Shown here one piece after another: positions 26,072 through 38,200 of a stretch of DNA of 64,000 bases (within the stretch, counting starts at the first letter, position 1; each line of letters opens with the position of its first letter). Source of the DNA: a virus; IMG/VR virus record IMGVR_UViG_3300011115_000879, positions 95,568 through 159,567 of that record. One strand, 5' to 3'. The notes beneath the pieces were generated by a model. That model searched no databases. It saw only the letters and a program-made list of their open reading frames with translations, and was not told the origin of the DNA. The translations under genes were made by a program, and so were the position numbers.

Positions 26072-28591
26072 ATGGCTACACCATCAACACCCACACCACA
26101 AGAACTTCAAAAACTAGTTGATCTATTTAAAAGCGTAGAAGGCTATACAGATAGAACAGCTAAGGATATGGCTGATATAGTAGTTAGTGCAGGGAATTGG
26201 CAGAAAAAAACAGCAGCTCTTGAAAGAGATTTTTATTCAATGGGAGATTCATTTTCTAGTATGGCTAGATCATTGAAAGATTCTATTCAAGAATTTCAAA
26301 AAATGGATACACATGCTGCTTCTACTAAAAAATCATTTGGAGCTTTACAAAGTATATCTTCTAAATTAGCTAGTGACCAATCTGGATTTTCACGATTGTC
26401 TGAAAAAGAACTTAAAACTTTAAAACAAAAAGTTGCATTAGAATCTACAAGTATAGCAAATAATATAAAATCATTAAGCGGTGGTCAAAAACAAGAAGCA
26501 ATAGAAGTACTTAGTCAAACAAAAAAATTAACAGAATTAGTAGAAGAAAGACTAGATAGAGAAAAAGAAGTAACAAAAGCTGTAGGTCTTACCGGAAACG
26601 CTCTTACATTACTAAATAAACTACCAGGTATTGCTGGTGCTCTCAAAACAGAAGAAGCACTAGAGGAAATGAAGGATCTTGCCGATAAAATGAAAGATGA
26701 AGGCAAAAATATAAATAGTTTTGGAAATAAATTAAAAATAGCAGGAGTTGGTTTTAAAAAAGCATTTTCAGGATTAAAAGAATCTTTAACGGATCCTGTA
26801 GCTATTTTAACATTTATAGTTACACAAGCATTAAAAGCAAATACCCAGGTAGTTGAGATGGGTAAATCTTTAGGCAAAGATTCATCAACATATAGAGAAA
26901 ATATAGCGAGTATTGCTAGAAATTCTACTAATATTAATATGACTACCGCTAATTTAGTTGAGTCATATAGTGAATTGGTAAAAGCAACAGGATTAGCATA
27001 TGAGTATAATGAAGATCAACTTACAACTCAGACTAAATTAACTAAACAAGTAGGATTAACAGCTGAAGAAGCAAGTAATATAGCACGTTTAGGAATATTA
27101 AATAATAAAACATCCGAATCAACATATAATAGTTTTGTTAAGGGGTTAGTAGCATCTAGAAATCAACTTAAAGTTGGTATTGATTTTAAAGCAACTTTAG
27201 CTGAAGCAGCAAATGTATCAGGTCAATTAGCTGCTAATTTAGGATACAACCCAGAACGTATAGCTAAAGCAGTGGTAACTGCTAAAGCATTCGGTATGAC
27301 TTTAGAACAAGTAGCTAAAGCCGGAGATTCATTATTAAATTTTGAATCATCACTTGAAAATGAATTAAAAGCTGAATTATTAACAGGTAAACAATTAAAT
27401 CTTGAACGAGCTAGAGCAGCAGCTCTATCTGGTGACCAAGTAACACTAGCTGAAGAATTAGCAAAAAATGTAGGTACATCTGCTGAATTCTCTAAAATGA
27501 ATGTATTACAACAACGTTCATTAGCTGAGGCTGTTGGTATGACAGCAGATGAATTGGGGAATACATTAAAGAAAAGAGAAGAAGCATTAAAGAGTGGCAA
27601 ATCATTAGCTCAGGTAAATGAAGAAGAAGCTAAAAAAGCACTTGAACGCCAAAGTATACAAGATAAATTTAATGCATCTATACTTAAATTACAAGATTTC
27701 TTTGGTAATCTAATGGCAGGACCTGTTGGCCAATTGTTGGATGTTATAACTACAATAGTTGGATTAATATCAGATGTACTACAACCCATACTTAATGTTG
27801 TATTTACTCCTATTAGATGGGCTGCTCAACTATTAGAAAAAATGGGAGGGAGTCTAAAATATCTTGTGGGGTTAGCTATTATATATAAAGGAGTTCAATT
27901 AGGAATTAATATAGCTAAACAAACCCAATTTGGTCTTGATGTCGCTAGCATGATGAAAGAAGAGGGTAGTTTAGGTTTTAAAACAGCATCGGCATTAGTA
28001 GAAAAAGAATCATTAGCTACAAAAATAGCAACATATGCCGTAACAGGAGGTATGTTAGTTTATGAAAAAGCTAAACAAGCTGTATTATTTGTACAAGAAG
28101 GTATTGAAGGTGCAATATTAGCAATTAAAGAAAGTTCATTATTATTAACTATTAGAGAAGCATGGAAAAGCATAGCAGGAGCTGCAGCATCAGCATACGA
28201 ATCTGCTGCTAAAATCCCATATGTTGGTTGGCTTTTAGGAGGAGTAGCAGCCGCCGGTGCAATAGCATTAGGAGCTTCATTAATGAGTAAAGGAGATGAC
28301 GTTATGTCATCACCAGGATACGGTAATAGAGTTTTATCAACTGGTGAAGGATCAATAGCATTAAATAATAAAGATACAGTTGTAGCTGGTACAGATTTAT
28401 TTGGAGGAGGCGGAAATAAAGCAGGTGGTGAATCAATACAAGGTCCATCAATAGACCTAACACCAATGATAATAGCAATAAATGCTGTTAAAGCATCAGT
28501 AGACCGTTTATATCATAAAGATCAATCAGTTCACATGGATGGTAAAAAAGTAGGTACTACCTTATCACAAGGCTCACATAAGGTAGCATAA
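26072..28591 (+). CDS. Tail tape measure protein (gp29-like)
   Basis: An 839-residue protein. The N-terminal ~500 residues are almost wholly helical and charged. Hydrophobic segments follow (about residues 545-600 and 710-745), and a Gly-rich end contains V-H-M-D-G-K-K-V-G, a pattern common at tape-measure C-termini. T4 gp29 is 590 residues, so a longer tail is possible. The context (sheath, tube and gp26-like upstream; baseplate genes downstream) supports the call. Confidence 0.75.
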   Translation: MATPSTPTPQELQKLVDLFKSVEGYTDRTAKDMADIVVSAGNWQKKTAALERDFYSMGDSFSSMARSLKDSIQEFQKMDTHAASTKKSFGALQSISSKLASDQSGFSRLSEKELKTLKQKVALESTSIANNIKSLSGGQKQEAIEVLSQTKKLTELVEERLDREKEVTKAVGLTGNALTLLNKLPGIAGALKTEEALEEMKDLADKMKDEGKNINSFGNKLKIAGVGFKKAFSGLKESLTDPVAILTFIVTQALKANTQVVEMGKSLGKDSSTYRENIASIARNSTNINMTTANLVESYSELVKATGLAYEYNEDQLTTQTKLTKQVGLTAEEASNIARLGILNNKTSESTYNSFVKGLVASRNQLKVGIDFKATLAEAANVSGQLAANLGYNPERIAKAVVTAKAFGMTLEQVAKAGDSLLNFESSLENELKAELLTGKQLNLERARAAALSGDQVTLAEELAKNVGTSAEFSKMNVLQQRSLAEAVGMTADELGNTLKKREEALKSGKSLAQVNEEEAKKALERQSIQDKFNASILKLQDFFGNLMAGPVGQLLDVITTIVGLISDVLQPILNVVFTPIRWAAQLLEKMGGSLKYLVGLAIIYKGVQLGINIAKQTQFGLDVASMMKEEGSLGFKTASALVEKESLATKIATYAVTGGMLVYEKAKQAVLFVQEGIEGAILAIKESSLLLTIREAWKSIAGAAASAYESAAKIPYVGWLLGGVAAAGAIALGASLMSKGDDVMSSPGYGNRVLSTGEGSIALNNKDTVVAGTDLFGGGGNKAGGESIQGPSIDLTPMIIAINAVKASVDRLYHKDQSVHMDGKKVGTTLSQGSHKVA

Positions 28592-28598
28592 TATTTTA

Positions 28599-28607
28599 AT
28601 ATTTATA
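28599..28607 (+). promoter_or_regulatory. Late-promoter-like motif ATATTTATA
   Basis: Ends 15 nt before the ATG at 28623. Confidence 0.5.
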
Positions 28608-28622
28608 TCAAATAACAATACA

Positions 28623-28964
28623 ATGGCAATAATAGATCAATTATCAGAAAGCAACTTAAGCTTAGCAGGCAACGGTTTCAACCCACAACCTCATTCACCA
28701 GCCTGGGGATATGTAGATAATACTGGTAATCTCGACCCAGCAGCAAGTAGTCTACAAGACACATACTCAGTAAATGGTATCCCTAATGTTAAATTAGTAG
28801 ATTTTAACAAAAATGGTGTATCTAATGTAAACGCTGAGAGTAGATTAGATGAATTAGATTCTCGCGCTCCAAAATTAACACCACGCGGAGTAGTATCACA
28901 AGCATATAAATCAAGAACAGGCAATAGATACAAAGACTTAGGACCAGCAGGAGGACGCTACTAA
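28623..28964 (+). CDS. Hypothetical tail/baseplate-region protein
   Basis: A 113-residue, largely polar protein with a basic C-terminus ending D-L-G-P-A-G-G-R-Y. L-S-E/S near residue 9 resembles a cleavage junction, but the rest of the capsid tag is missing. It is probably co-transcribed with the baseplate genes that follow. Function unknown. Confidence 0.55.
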   Translation: MAIIDQLSESNLSLAGNGFNPQPHSPAWGYVDNTGNLDPAASSLQDTYSVNGIPNVKLVDFNKNGVSNVNAESRLDELDSRAPKLTPRGVVSQAYKSRTGNRYKDLGPAGGRY

Positions 28965-28974
28965 TACTACATAA

Positions 28975-31431
28975 ATGGGTTTAATAGACTTAAAAACAGA
29001 CCTTAAATCACTTAGGTACGGACAAGATCGTCCTGGAGGGGGAGATAGTGGTCAACCTTACATTAAAACTAATATTAATACTGTTAGTAATGGTAAATTA
29101 ATCAAAATTGATGATGGTTTAGTTAGAGGTGGATTTCTTGGTTCACAAGCAAAATCCGCTACTGATACATTGCGTATTAGTAAATTTTTAATAGACGCTC
29201 CTAGAGGCCCATTATTTATAGTTAAACAAATAGGATTACAATTATCAGGTCCTCGTTTAGAATCAAAAGAATTAAAAGTAGATAAAGCTACTAAGGGAGG
29301 TGGTTTCTTTAAGAATGCTACTAACCTTATATCTAATGTAGTAAATAAAATAGAAAACGCAGTAGGACCTACTCGTATATATAATTTAGGAATAAATACA
29401 TTAGCACAAGTACAAGTAAATGCATTAGGAGGTCATATAGTAAGACATGGTTTTCTACCCATAGAAGATCCAAGTAAATATTATGAATCTGTAGTAAAAA
29501 ATAATGCTGGATTAATAGATGATAATGTTAATCATGCTATAAGCTCAAATAGACTATTAAAACTATCAACCAGATTTTCTCTAGGACGATTTGGAGCTGA
29601 AGAAAATTTAAAAATAAATACAATAATATCTAAGAATAGAAGCATATTCCAAGTAGCTGGTATGTTTCTTCTTAATACAAATCCCCTAATACCGTTAACA
29701 TCATCTGATAAACAATCATTAGCCGCTAAATACGCCACTAGTAAATTCCCAGCATTTAATGGAGATGATGGAATATTAAATCAATATATAGGGGGACCAG
29801 GATCTGTTTATGGCATTGGAAGTACTGTTATTAAAAGAGCAACAGGAGGTGAAACTGGTCAAACAATATCAAAAGCAAATGCTAAAAAGAGAAGTAATGC
29901 AGGTACTATATCAGGAACAAAAATTACAGATACATTTGATTGGGGTATATCTACAATTACAGGATCAAAATATAAGGCCAATGGTAGGTTAACATTTGAT
30001 TTATTACAAGATCCAAAAAATCAACTAAATGGTTCTTTTATAGATAATGTATCTAGTGATAGTGATAGACGTGTTGACTATATCCATAAAACAAACGCAA
30101 TCTATAATGCTAATGCTGAACTTAGATATAATACTAAATTTTACTTTGGCGTTTCAAATTACGCTTCCTCATCTTTAACAAACACAACATTTGATACAAA
30201 TAGATCAAGTAGTATATCTGATAAATCAAATAATAGTCCCATAACATTAAATGATAGGACAGCTATTTCTGATCTATCTGGAGATAAATCGGGGTTATAT
30301 AAAATCCCTACTACTGTAAATTATTATGGTACATTAGGACTATCAAATCAGTATTTTAGTAGTAGTGAAGCGGCGGATGTGGGAGTTAATCCCCAAACTA
30401 AACGTAAAACTGTTGATAATGCTTTTACTAATACATTAAAAGAAATAAATAAGTTAACTACATCTATTACTATACCTAATAATCTTACCACCGCTACTGT
30501 ATCAGCAGGTATATTTAATCCTCAATATCGAACCTATAGAAAAATAATTGATAATAGGCAGTTTAGAGAAAATATAGATGACGGAATAAACGAATTTGGA
30601 ATATACGGTGAAAATGCAACAAACGCTAAAACTTTAAGTTTCTATAAAAACGGTATACTTCCAACCTCTACTAATTATCCAAAATATAAAAATGCATATG
30701 GTGATATAGTAACCCAAAAAATACAATGGAATGAGGCCTCACGCGAAATTAGAATTGGGAGCGGCAGAACTGATAGTGTAAATTTAACACCAATATTGGA
30801 TGGTGTTGAAAGTTATGATGGACAGGATGTAAGGGGAGGTCATGATTATAGAGATTTAGTTAAATTTAAAATACAAGCAATAAATACAGATACTCCTGAT
30901 ACAACATCATTAATGGTATTTAGAGCATATTTAACAGGATTATCAGATAGTGTAGATGCATCATGGCAAGATATAAAATATGCTGGTAGAGGAGATAAGT
31001 TCTACATATATGATGGATTTACTAGAAAAATGAGTGTATCATTTAAAGTAGCAGCATTATCTGTAAAAGAAATGCAACCAATGTATCGAAAATTAAATTT
31101 TTTAATGGGTAATTTAATGCCTGATTATAAAGATAATTTAATGAGAGGTCCACTTGTTAGAATGACTATAGGTAACTATATTGATGCCCAATTATGTAAA
31201 CTAGACTCAGTATCATACACAATACCAAACGATTCACCATGGGAAATAGCAATGGATGAACCAGAAGGTGGAGCTAGAACATTAATATTACCTCATATTA
31301 TAGAAGTACAATTAAGCTTTACTCCTATTGGATCTGAATCTAATGGAAGTAATAAAATACAAAGTAAATCTCAAACTACATCTCATATTGCTCAAAATAA
31401 CACTGGTACTCTGTATCAATATATACAATAA
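28975..31431 (+). CDS. Baseplate tail-tube initiator protein (gp48/gp54-like)
   Basis: An 818-residue protein. The C-terminal ~200 residues resemble T4 gp48-type proteins that start tube assembly on the baseplate: K-E-M-Q-P-M-Y-R-K-L-N-F-L, then R-M-T-I-G-N-Y, then Y-T-I-P-N-D-S-P-W-E-I, and a final I-E-V-Q-L-S-F-T-P-I. The N-terminal ~500 residues are variable and have no T4 counterpart. It overlaps the next gene by one base. Confidence 0.6.
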   Translation: MGLIDLKTDLKSLRYGQDRPGGGDSGQPYIKTNINTVSNGKLIKIDDGLVRGGFLGSQAKSATDTLRISKFLIDAPRGPLFIVKQIGLQLSGPRLESKELKVDKATKGGGFFKNATNLISNVVNKIENAVGPTRIYNLGINTLAQVQVNALGGHIVRHGFLPIEDPSKYYESVVKNNAGLIDDNVNHAISSNRLLKLSTRFSLGRFGAEENLKINTIISKNRSIFQVAGMFLLNTNPLIPLTSSDKQSLAAKYATSKFPAFNGDDGILNQYIGGPGSVYGIGSTVIKRATGGETGQTISKANAKKRSNAGTISGTKITDTFDWGISTITGSKYKANGRLTFDLLQDPKNQLNGSFIDNVSSDSDRRVDYIHKTNAIYNANAELRYNTKFYFGVSNYASSSLTNTTFDTNRSSSISDKSNNSPITLNDRTAISDLSGDKSGLYKIPTTVNYYGTLGLSNQYFSSSEAADVGVNPQTKRKTVDNAFTNTLKEINKLTTSITIPNNLTTATVSAGIFNPQYRTYRKIIDNRQFRENIDDGINEFGIYGENATNAKTLSFYKNGILPTSTNYPKYKNAYGDIVTQKIQWNEASREIRIGSGRTDSVNLTPILDGVESYDGQDVRGGHDYRDLVKFKIQAINTDTPDTTSLMVFRAYLTGLSDSVDASWQDIKYAGRGDKFYIYDGFTRKMSVSFKVAALSVKEMQPMYRKLNFLMGNLMPDYKDNLMRGPLVRMTIGNYIDAQLCKLDSVSYTIPNDSPWEIAMDEPEGGARTLILPHIIEVQLSFTPIGSESNGSNKIQSKSQTTSHIAQNNTGTLYQYIQ

Positions 31432-31730
31432 TGGCACGATATTCAAACTCAACAATATTAAAAACATCAACAGGTACACCATATTATAGAGGTAAACTTT
31501 ACCCTATTATGCCATTATCTGAAGATGATAATTATGTTATCACAACAGTTGGAGATAGACTTGATAATTTAGCATATCAATATTATCGTGACTCCGAATT
31601 ATATTGGATTATATCAATTGCTAACAACAATATAACAAAAGGATCAATATTCCCCATACCTGGTACACAATTAAGAATACCAGGAAATATAAACCCATTT
31701 TTAAATCTATTCAGTCAGACCAATAGATAA
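31431..31730 (+). CDS. LysM-like baseplate protein (gp53-like)
   Basis: A 99-residue protein containing T-V-G-D-R-L-D-N-L-A-Y-Q-Y-Y-R-D, then L-Y-W-I-I-S-I-A-N-N, then I-P-G-T-Q-L-R-I-P. This is a LysM-type fold as found in baseplate proteins such as T4 gp53 and in P2-type gpX. It is positioned between the tube initiator and the hub. Confidence 0.7.
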   Translation: MARYSNSTILKTSTGTPYYRGKLYPIMPLSEDDNYVITTVGDRLDNLAYQYYRDSELYWIISIANNNITKGSIFPIPGTQLRIPGNINPFLNLFSQTNR

Positions 31731-31735
31731 ATGTT

Positions 31736-34669
31736 ATGTCAATATTTAAAGATACATTTAAAAAAGGAATTAGTGACCAACTAAAGATACGCCAGGATGC
31801 TATAAATACTCGTAGTTTCCAAAATCTAACATACTTAAATTCGCGTAATGCGTGGATTAAAATGACATCTTCCGTTAATGTAGGAGGTACAGCAGATTTA
31901 GCTGTTAAATACATTCTACAGGGAGGAATTTTATCTGGGGGTAAATTAAGATCAGGATTAGGAGCAAATGGAGCTTATAATAATATTAGTCCAAATGGAC
32001 AAAATTATGGCCAAATGGACAATTCACGATCCTTAACAGCAGGAACCTCTGGTATAAGACCAATGCCTGGTATTACTGATATTAATGTTAAATCAAAAGG
32101 AGCCTATGGTTCATTAAGAGAAGTAACAGTAAATTTCCAATGTTGGGATATCCATCAATTAGAAGATCTAGAGCTACTATACATGAGACCAGGATATTCA
32201 GCTTTAGTAGAATGGGGTTGGTCTCCATATCTAGATAATAGCGGTAAACTTATATCTACAGTAGATACTACCCAAGTTAATATATTAAGCAACAGTGGAG
32301 GTAAGAAAACCAAAGAAGATGTATGGAAATCCATATTTGATAAATCATCAACAGATGGAAACTATGATGCTGTATATGGTATTATAAAAAACTTTGGTTG
32401 GTCAGCACGTCCTGATGGGGGGTATGACTGTCATTCTACGCTCATTACTATGGGTGAAATACTCGAGTCTCTAAAAATAAACCACGGTGATTTTACCTCA
32501 AAAATAAGTACAGAAGGGATATTCGGTAAATTAACTACCCCATTTGATGCTGACAGTAGTATTGCTAAATCCTACTCTCAAAACGCATTAGCAGGAGCAA
32601 TCAATGAATTATATTTGATAATGAAAGATAATGAAGCAATAGATAACCTTACAGGAAAATCATTTACCTTCAATTCAGAAACATATAACTTTTTTAGATT
32701 TGACGTTACTGTCGATAATGCTAAAAATACAGATAGCGATTTTGATGATGCTATCCAAATATATATTACTTTAAAAGATTTTATAAAACTACTCAATAAC
32801 CATATTACCCTACATGATAAAGTTAATGGTAAACCAATGGTTGAAGTATCTGTTACTGAAGGTATGCATATGGGTACACCGGGGGCTGATCTCTTATGCT
32901 TAGGACACCCGCTTCAGCTATCAACAGACCCTACAGTGTGTATGATAAAAAACCTAGCATGGACAAACCCAGAAGCTTTAGGATTTGCAGCAGGAACATT
33001 TGATGATTTTTCAACGATAAAAAATATTATGAATGGAATACCAGATGAATATAACTACTGGTATAATAAAGACTATACTACTACTCAATTTGGTATTATA
33101 GGAAACATATATGTTAATTTAGGATACATCTACTCACTAGTAACAAGTGATGACTTAGCATCACAAGATCCTAAAGAAAAAAAAGATATAGCACTGTTTG
33201 ATTTTCTAAAAAACATGATGAGCGGCATAAGTACTGCCATAGGAAATGTAGCTACATTTGAAATATTTGTAGATCCTCAGGATTCAATAGCTAGAATAAT
33301 AGATGTAAATTATGTCGATAGTACAAAAAGAAATGATGCTTACGATAACGCTACTATTATCGAAATGCAAAATACTAAATCAACAGTTAGATCATATAAG
33401 CTAGAATCACAAATATTCCCAGATCAAACAACAACGATAGCTATTGGTGCACAGGTAAAGGGTGGAGCACTAGGTTCAAACACAAACACATTAGTAGATT
33501 TTAATCAAAATTTAATAGATAGAATAATCCCTGTAAAAGAATTACCATCCGTCCAAACAACATCTAATGTAGATGCTGATCTTAAAGAACAAGTAAAGAA
33601 CTTAAAAGATAATGTTGCCCTTATAGTTAGCTTTCTCAACCAGATAGATGCAGATTGGTATGAATATTTTACTCAGGGTGATTTTGACACCAGTAATGCC
33701 TCTAAATATGCTAATGCTTTAAAAGATATTATTAACTTTTATACTTCTCTTGTAAAAAACGATAATAAAAATAGAAGTATTATCCCAACAAAATTATCCA
33801 TTGAGATGGATGGTATCGGGGGATTGGTAATAGGTAATCTATTTAGAATACCAGATGATTTATTACCAAGAGGATACAAGGGGGGAGGTGCAGGCCCCTC
33901 TAAAATAGGATATGTGCTCACAGGAATAGGTCATTCCATTCAAAACAATGATTGGAAAACTAATATGGATGCTCAATTTATCATATTAGATGAACCAAAA
34001 GGAGGATTATCGTTAGCAGATTTAGTTGCTATACAAACTATAACTAGAGCAGTAACTCAGAAAGAAGAAGAGGAAGCTGTTGTAGTAGTTAAAGAGGTAA
34101 AAAAAATAATAGAAGAAAAAAGTAAAACTCCTGTTGTTAAAGGAAGTAAAGGAGGAGGAGGTAATACTGGGGGAGCAACTAAAATTATTAATGGAAAAGT
34201 AAGAAAAAATGGAGATATAAATGACCTACTAGTACCTATCAGATCAGATCTATACAGCAGACATTGGAGCTCAGTATGTCAAAGTGATGGTAAACGTATA
34301 AGATTACAACCCGCTGCTATGCAAAATTTAGAAAAATTATTAACAGATGCATATGCCGAAAAAGTACTCATTAAGGTAAACTCAGCATATAGAACAAGAG
34401 GCGATCAAGATAGAGTATGGGCAGATCACTGTTCAAATGCACCCGGTACAGGAAAATGTAAAAAAACTGGAGAATCAGCAGCAGCAGTTCCCGGAACCTC
34501 AAATCATGGTTTTGGTTTAGCAGTCGATTTGGCCAATTCTGGTGGAGCTAGGATTAATCCAAATAAGACACCTAAAGAATGGAAATGGATACAGGCAAAT
34601 AAACATAAATATAGCTTTCAAAATATTGATAATTCTGGTGAATCACACCATTATAACTTTTTAGGATAA
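31736..34669 (+). CDS. Baseplate hub protein fused to an M15 (VanY-type) peptidase
   Basis: A 977-residue protein. The first ~760 residues form a hub module shared with the gene at 35249. A charged linker follows (about 770-815), then a C-terminal peptidase of the M15/VanY type (about 830-977). The peptidase shows S-A-Y-R-T-x-x-D-Q near 882, N-H-G-F-G-L-A-V-D (H-x6-D zinc ligands) near 921 and E-S-H-H near 969, matching the catalytic E-x-x-H. It would cut peptidoglycan peptides during tail penetration. T4 does this with a lysozyme in gp5, so the chemistry here is different. Confidence 0.78.
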   Translation: MSIFKDTFKKGISDQLKIRQDAINTRSFQNLTYLNSRNAWIKMTSSVNVGGTADLAVKYILQGGILSGGKLRSGLGANGAYNNISPNGQNYGQMDNSRSLTAGTSGIRPMPGITDINVKSKGAYGSLREVTVNFQCWDIHQLEDLELLYMRPGYSALVEWGWSPYLDNSGKLISTVDTTQVNILSNSGGKKTKEDVWKSIFDKSSTDGNYDAVYGIIKNFGWSARPDGGYDCHSTLITMGEILESLKINHGDFTSKISTEGIFGKLTTPFDADSSIAKSYSQNALAGAINELYLIMKDNEAIDNLTGKSFTFNSETYNFFRFDVTVDNAKNTDSDFDDAIQIYITLKDFIKLLNNHITLHDKVNGKPMVEVSVTEGMHMGTPGADLLCLGHPLQLSTDPTVCMIKNLAWTNPEALGFAAGTFDDFSTIKNIMNGIPDEYNYWYNKDYTTTQFGIIGNIYVNLGYIYSLVTSDDLASQDPKEKKDIALFDFLKNMMSGISTAIGNVATFEIFVDPQDSIARIIDVNYVDSTKRNDAYDNATIIEMQNTKSTVRSYKLESQIFPDQTTTIAIGAQVKGGALGSNTNTLVDFNQNLIDRIIPVKELPSVQTTSNVDADLKEQVKNLKDNVALIVSFLNQIDADWYEYFTQGDFDTSNASKYANALKDIINFYTSLVKNDNKNRSIIPTKLSIEMDGIGGLVIGNLFRIPDDLLPRGYKGGGAGPSKIGYVLTGIGHSIQNNDWKTNMDAQFIILDEPKGGLSLADLVAIQTITRAVTQKEEEEAVVVVKEVKKIIEEKSKTPVVKGSKGGGGNTGGATKIINGKVRKNGDINDLLVPIRSDLYSRHWSSVCQSDGKRIRLQPAAMQNLEKLLTDAYAEKVLIKVNSAYRTRGDQDRVWADHCSNAPGTGKCKKTGESAAAVPGTSNHGFGLAVDLANSGGARINPNKTPKEWKWIQANKHKYSFQNIDNSGESHHYNFLG

Positions 34670-34671
34670 TC

Positions 34672-35193
34672 ATGAGGATAAGAATACCACAAAATCAAAT
34701 AATAACAGGTAAATATACTATAGGAAAGGAGTATGTGATATTATCTTCACATACTCCTTATCAAGGGTATTATTATGAATTAAATAATAAAACATTCGCT
34801 GGAAAAGAATTTAGTACTAAAGCTCCTGAAATAATAAAAATATTTTCTAATAAATTTAATTCTTTACTAAGCAATTCAAATACTTCTGTTTATGCTAAAA
34901 TATCTAAAATAAAATTAGATAACCAAACACCATCTTCTATTATATATCAAAATGATTTAAATGTTAGATATTTTTCATATCAAGTTATAAATAAGTTAAT
35001 TAAAGAAATAAATAAAGAAACTTTTGATAGATTTAAAAATAACCCATTATATATTATATTAGAATTATCATACACATCAGGATTTAATGAAATCGAACTA
35101 GATCAAGCCGAGCTTAAAGCACCCGGAATAAAATTATTTGCTCAATCTTCTTATACATCTCCTCTAACAGAAGATGATGGAACTATAGGTTAA
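34672..35193 (+). CDS. Hypothetical protein between hub paralogues
   Basis: A 173-residue, Lys/Asn/Ile-rich protein with an aromatic motif G-Y-Y-Y-E-L-N-N-K-T-F-A-G-K-E-F. It starts 2 nt after the first hub gene. It has no known family; its position suggests a hub accessory or a chaperone for the adjoining lytic domains. Confidence 0.55.
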   Translation: MRIRIPQNQIITGKYTIGKEYVILSSHTPYQGYYYELNNKTFAGKEFSTKAPEIIKIFSNKFNSLLSNSNTSVYAKISKIKLDNQTPSSIIYQNDLNVRYFSYQVINKLIKEINKETFDRFKNNPLYIILELSYTSGFNEIELDQAELKAPGIKLFAQSSYTSPLTEDDGTIG

Positions 35194-35248
35194 ACAAAAT
35201 TATTAAATTAAATTCATTCCTAAACATATTAAACAATATATAGATGTT

Positions 35249-38200
35249 ATGTCAATATTTAAAGATTCATTTAAACAAGGAATTAAGGATCAGTTAAAAG
35301 TACGCCAGGATGCTATAAATACTCGCAGTCCCCAAAACTTAACATATATGAATTCACGCAATGCGTGGATTAAAATGACATCATCAGTTAACGTAGGCGG
35401 AACTGCTGATTTAGCTGTTAAATATATTCTACAAGGAGGAATTTTATTTAATAATAATTTAAGATCGGGATTAGGAGCAAATGGAGCCTATAATAATGTT
35501 AGTCCAAATGGACAAAACTACGGGCAAATGGGTAATTCAAGATCATCTACTGCTGGAGCTGGTGGTATAAGACCAATGCCCGGTATTACTGACATTAGCG
35601 TTAAATCAAAAGGAGCATACGGTTCCTTACGAGAAGTAACAGTAAATTTTCAATGTTGGGATATCCACCAGTTAGAAGATTTAGAATTACTATACATGAG
35701 GCCTGGATATTCTGCATTAGTAGAATGGGGTTGGTCTCCATACTTAGACAATAATAATAGTCTTATATATAATGTAGATACATCTCAAGTCAATATATTA
35801 GGTAATAATGGTGGTAAAAAAACTAAAGAAGAAGTATGGAAAGCTATATTTACTAAATCATCAGAAAACGGAAATTATGATTCCGTATACGGTATTATAA
35901 AAAATTATGGATGGTCAGCACGTCCTGATGGAGGATATGATTGTCATACCACCCTTATCACCATGGGTGAAATACTTGAATCTTTAAAGATTAATCATGG
36001 TGATTTTACCTCAAAAATAAGTACAGAAGGGATATTCGGTAAATTAACTACTCCTTTTGCCTCTGACAGTAACATTGCTAAATCCTACTCTCAAAACGCA
36101 TTAGCAGGAGCAGTTAATGAATTATATTTGATAATGAAAGATAATGAAGCAATAGATAACCTTACAGGAAAATCATTTACCTTCAATTCAGAAACATATA
36201 ACTTTTTTAGATTTGACGTTACTGTCGATAATGCTAAAAGTGAGGATAGTGATTTTGATCATGATGCTCAAATATACATTACCTTAAAAGATCTTATAAA
36301 ATTACTTAATAACCACATCATTTTACATGATGGTGGTACACCAATAGTAGAAGTATCTGTTACTGAAGGTATGCATATGGGTACACCGGGGGCTGATCTC
36401 TTATGTTTAGGACATCCTTTACAATTATCAACAGATCCAACTGTATGTCTAATAAAAAATCTAGCATGGAAAGATCCAGGATCTTTAGGATTTGCAGCTG
36501 GATTTACAGATGATTTTTCAACAATAAAAGGTATTATGGAGGGAATACCACCGGAATATGATTATTGGTATAATAAGGATTATACTAAAACTCAGTTAGG
36601 TGTTATAGGAAACATATATGTTAATTTAGGATACATCTACTCACTAGTAACAAGTGATAATCTAGCATCAAAGGATTCTAAGGAAAAAAACGACATTGCC
36701 TTATTTGATTTCTTAAAAAACATGATGAGCGGCATAAGTACTGCCATAGGAAATGTAGCTACATTTGAAATATTCGTAGACCCTCAAGATTCAATAGCTA
36801 GAATAATAGACGTAAATTACGCTGACAGCACAAAAAGGAGTGATGCTTATACCAATGCAGCCATCATCGAAATGCAAAATACTAAATCAACTGTCAGATC
36901 GTACAAATTAGAATCACAAATATTTCCAGATCAAACAACAACAATAGCTATTGGTGCACAGGTAAAGGGAGGTGCCTTGGGGTCAAATACAAATACACTG
37001 GTGGACTTCAACCAAAATCTAATAGATAGAATAATTCCTGTAAAAGAATTACCATCCGTCCAATCTACATCAAATCCAGATGCTGATCTTAAAGAACAAG
37101 TAAAGAACTTAAAAGATAACGTTGCCCTTATAGTTAGCTTTCTCAATCAAATAGATGCAGATTGGTATGAATATTTTAGAGGTGCAGGGGATTTTGATAC
37201 TGATAATGCTTCTAAATACGCTAACGCTTTAAAAGACATTATTAATTTTTTCACTTCACTTACAAAAAACGATAATAAAAATAGAGGTATTATTCCTACA
37301 AAACTATCTATAGAAATGGATGGCATTGGAGGACTAGTAATAGGTAACCTATTTAGAATACCGGATGATTTATTGCCAAGAGGATACAAGGGAGGGGGTG
37401 CAGGCCCATCCAAAATAGGGTACATAATTACTGGTATAGGTCATTCTATTCAAAACAATGATTGGAAAACTAATATAGACGCCCAGTTTATTATACTAGA
37501 TGAACCAATAGGAGGATTATCTTTATCAGATTTAGTTACTATACAAGCTTTAATTAGAACTGTATCTGCAAGAGTAGAAAAAGTATTAGAGGAAGTCATT
37601 ACAGATATTAAAACAATATTATCAATAAAAGGTAAAACTTCTACTAAAAGAAATGGAGGATCCACTACCGTTTGTAATGGAGCTTCAACAGCTACTGTAG
37701 ATCAAGTATATCCTAGATCTGTTAGTTTTTATGGAAACGCACCAGTAATAATACAATTTAAGGCAAATGGTATTCCTAACGTAACAGTAAAATTATCTCA
37801 ACAACCTGAAGTAAAATATTCAAAAACTATCGTAACTCCTCAAGACTATATATTAGCAGCTGAGAAAGTAATAACTAAAATAATACCAGGTGCTAGTAAA
37901 GAAAATAAAAAACAAGTTTTAATATCAGCATTTGCTATAAGCAGAAGTGAACAAGGATATGGAAAAGGTTTTAAAGGATTTAATAATAATCTATCAGGAG
38001 TAGAATCAAGTGGGTTTAGTGTTTTTAGTACATCCGATGTTGTAGGTAAAGTTAAACTTACTGAGGGGGGGACAGGTAAAGTTAAATATTACTATGCCTT
38101 TTCTAACCTTTCAGCAGGATTAACTCCATTAATATCAAGTATTGTAAAAAGAAATATGTTTGCTACAAAAGGCAACCCAGGAGAATGGACATGGCGTTAT

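Noticed and set aside
29810-29992. Plus-strand 60-residue frame inside the baseplate protein
   Set aside because: It lies in another frame of a long gene, is Gln-rich and has no start context; a shadow reading.
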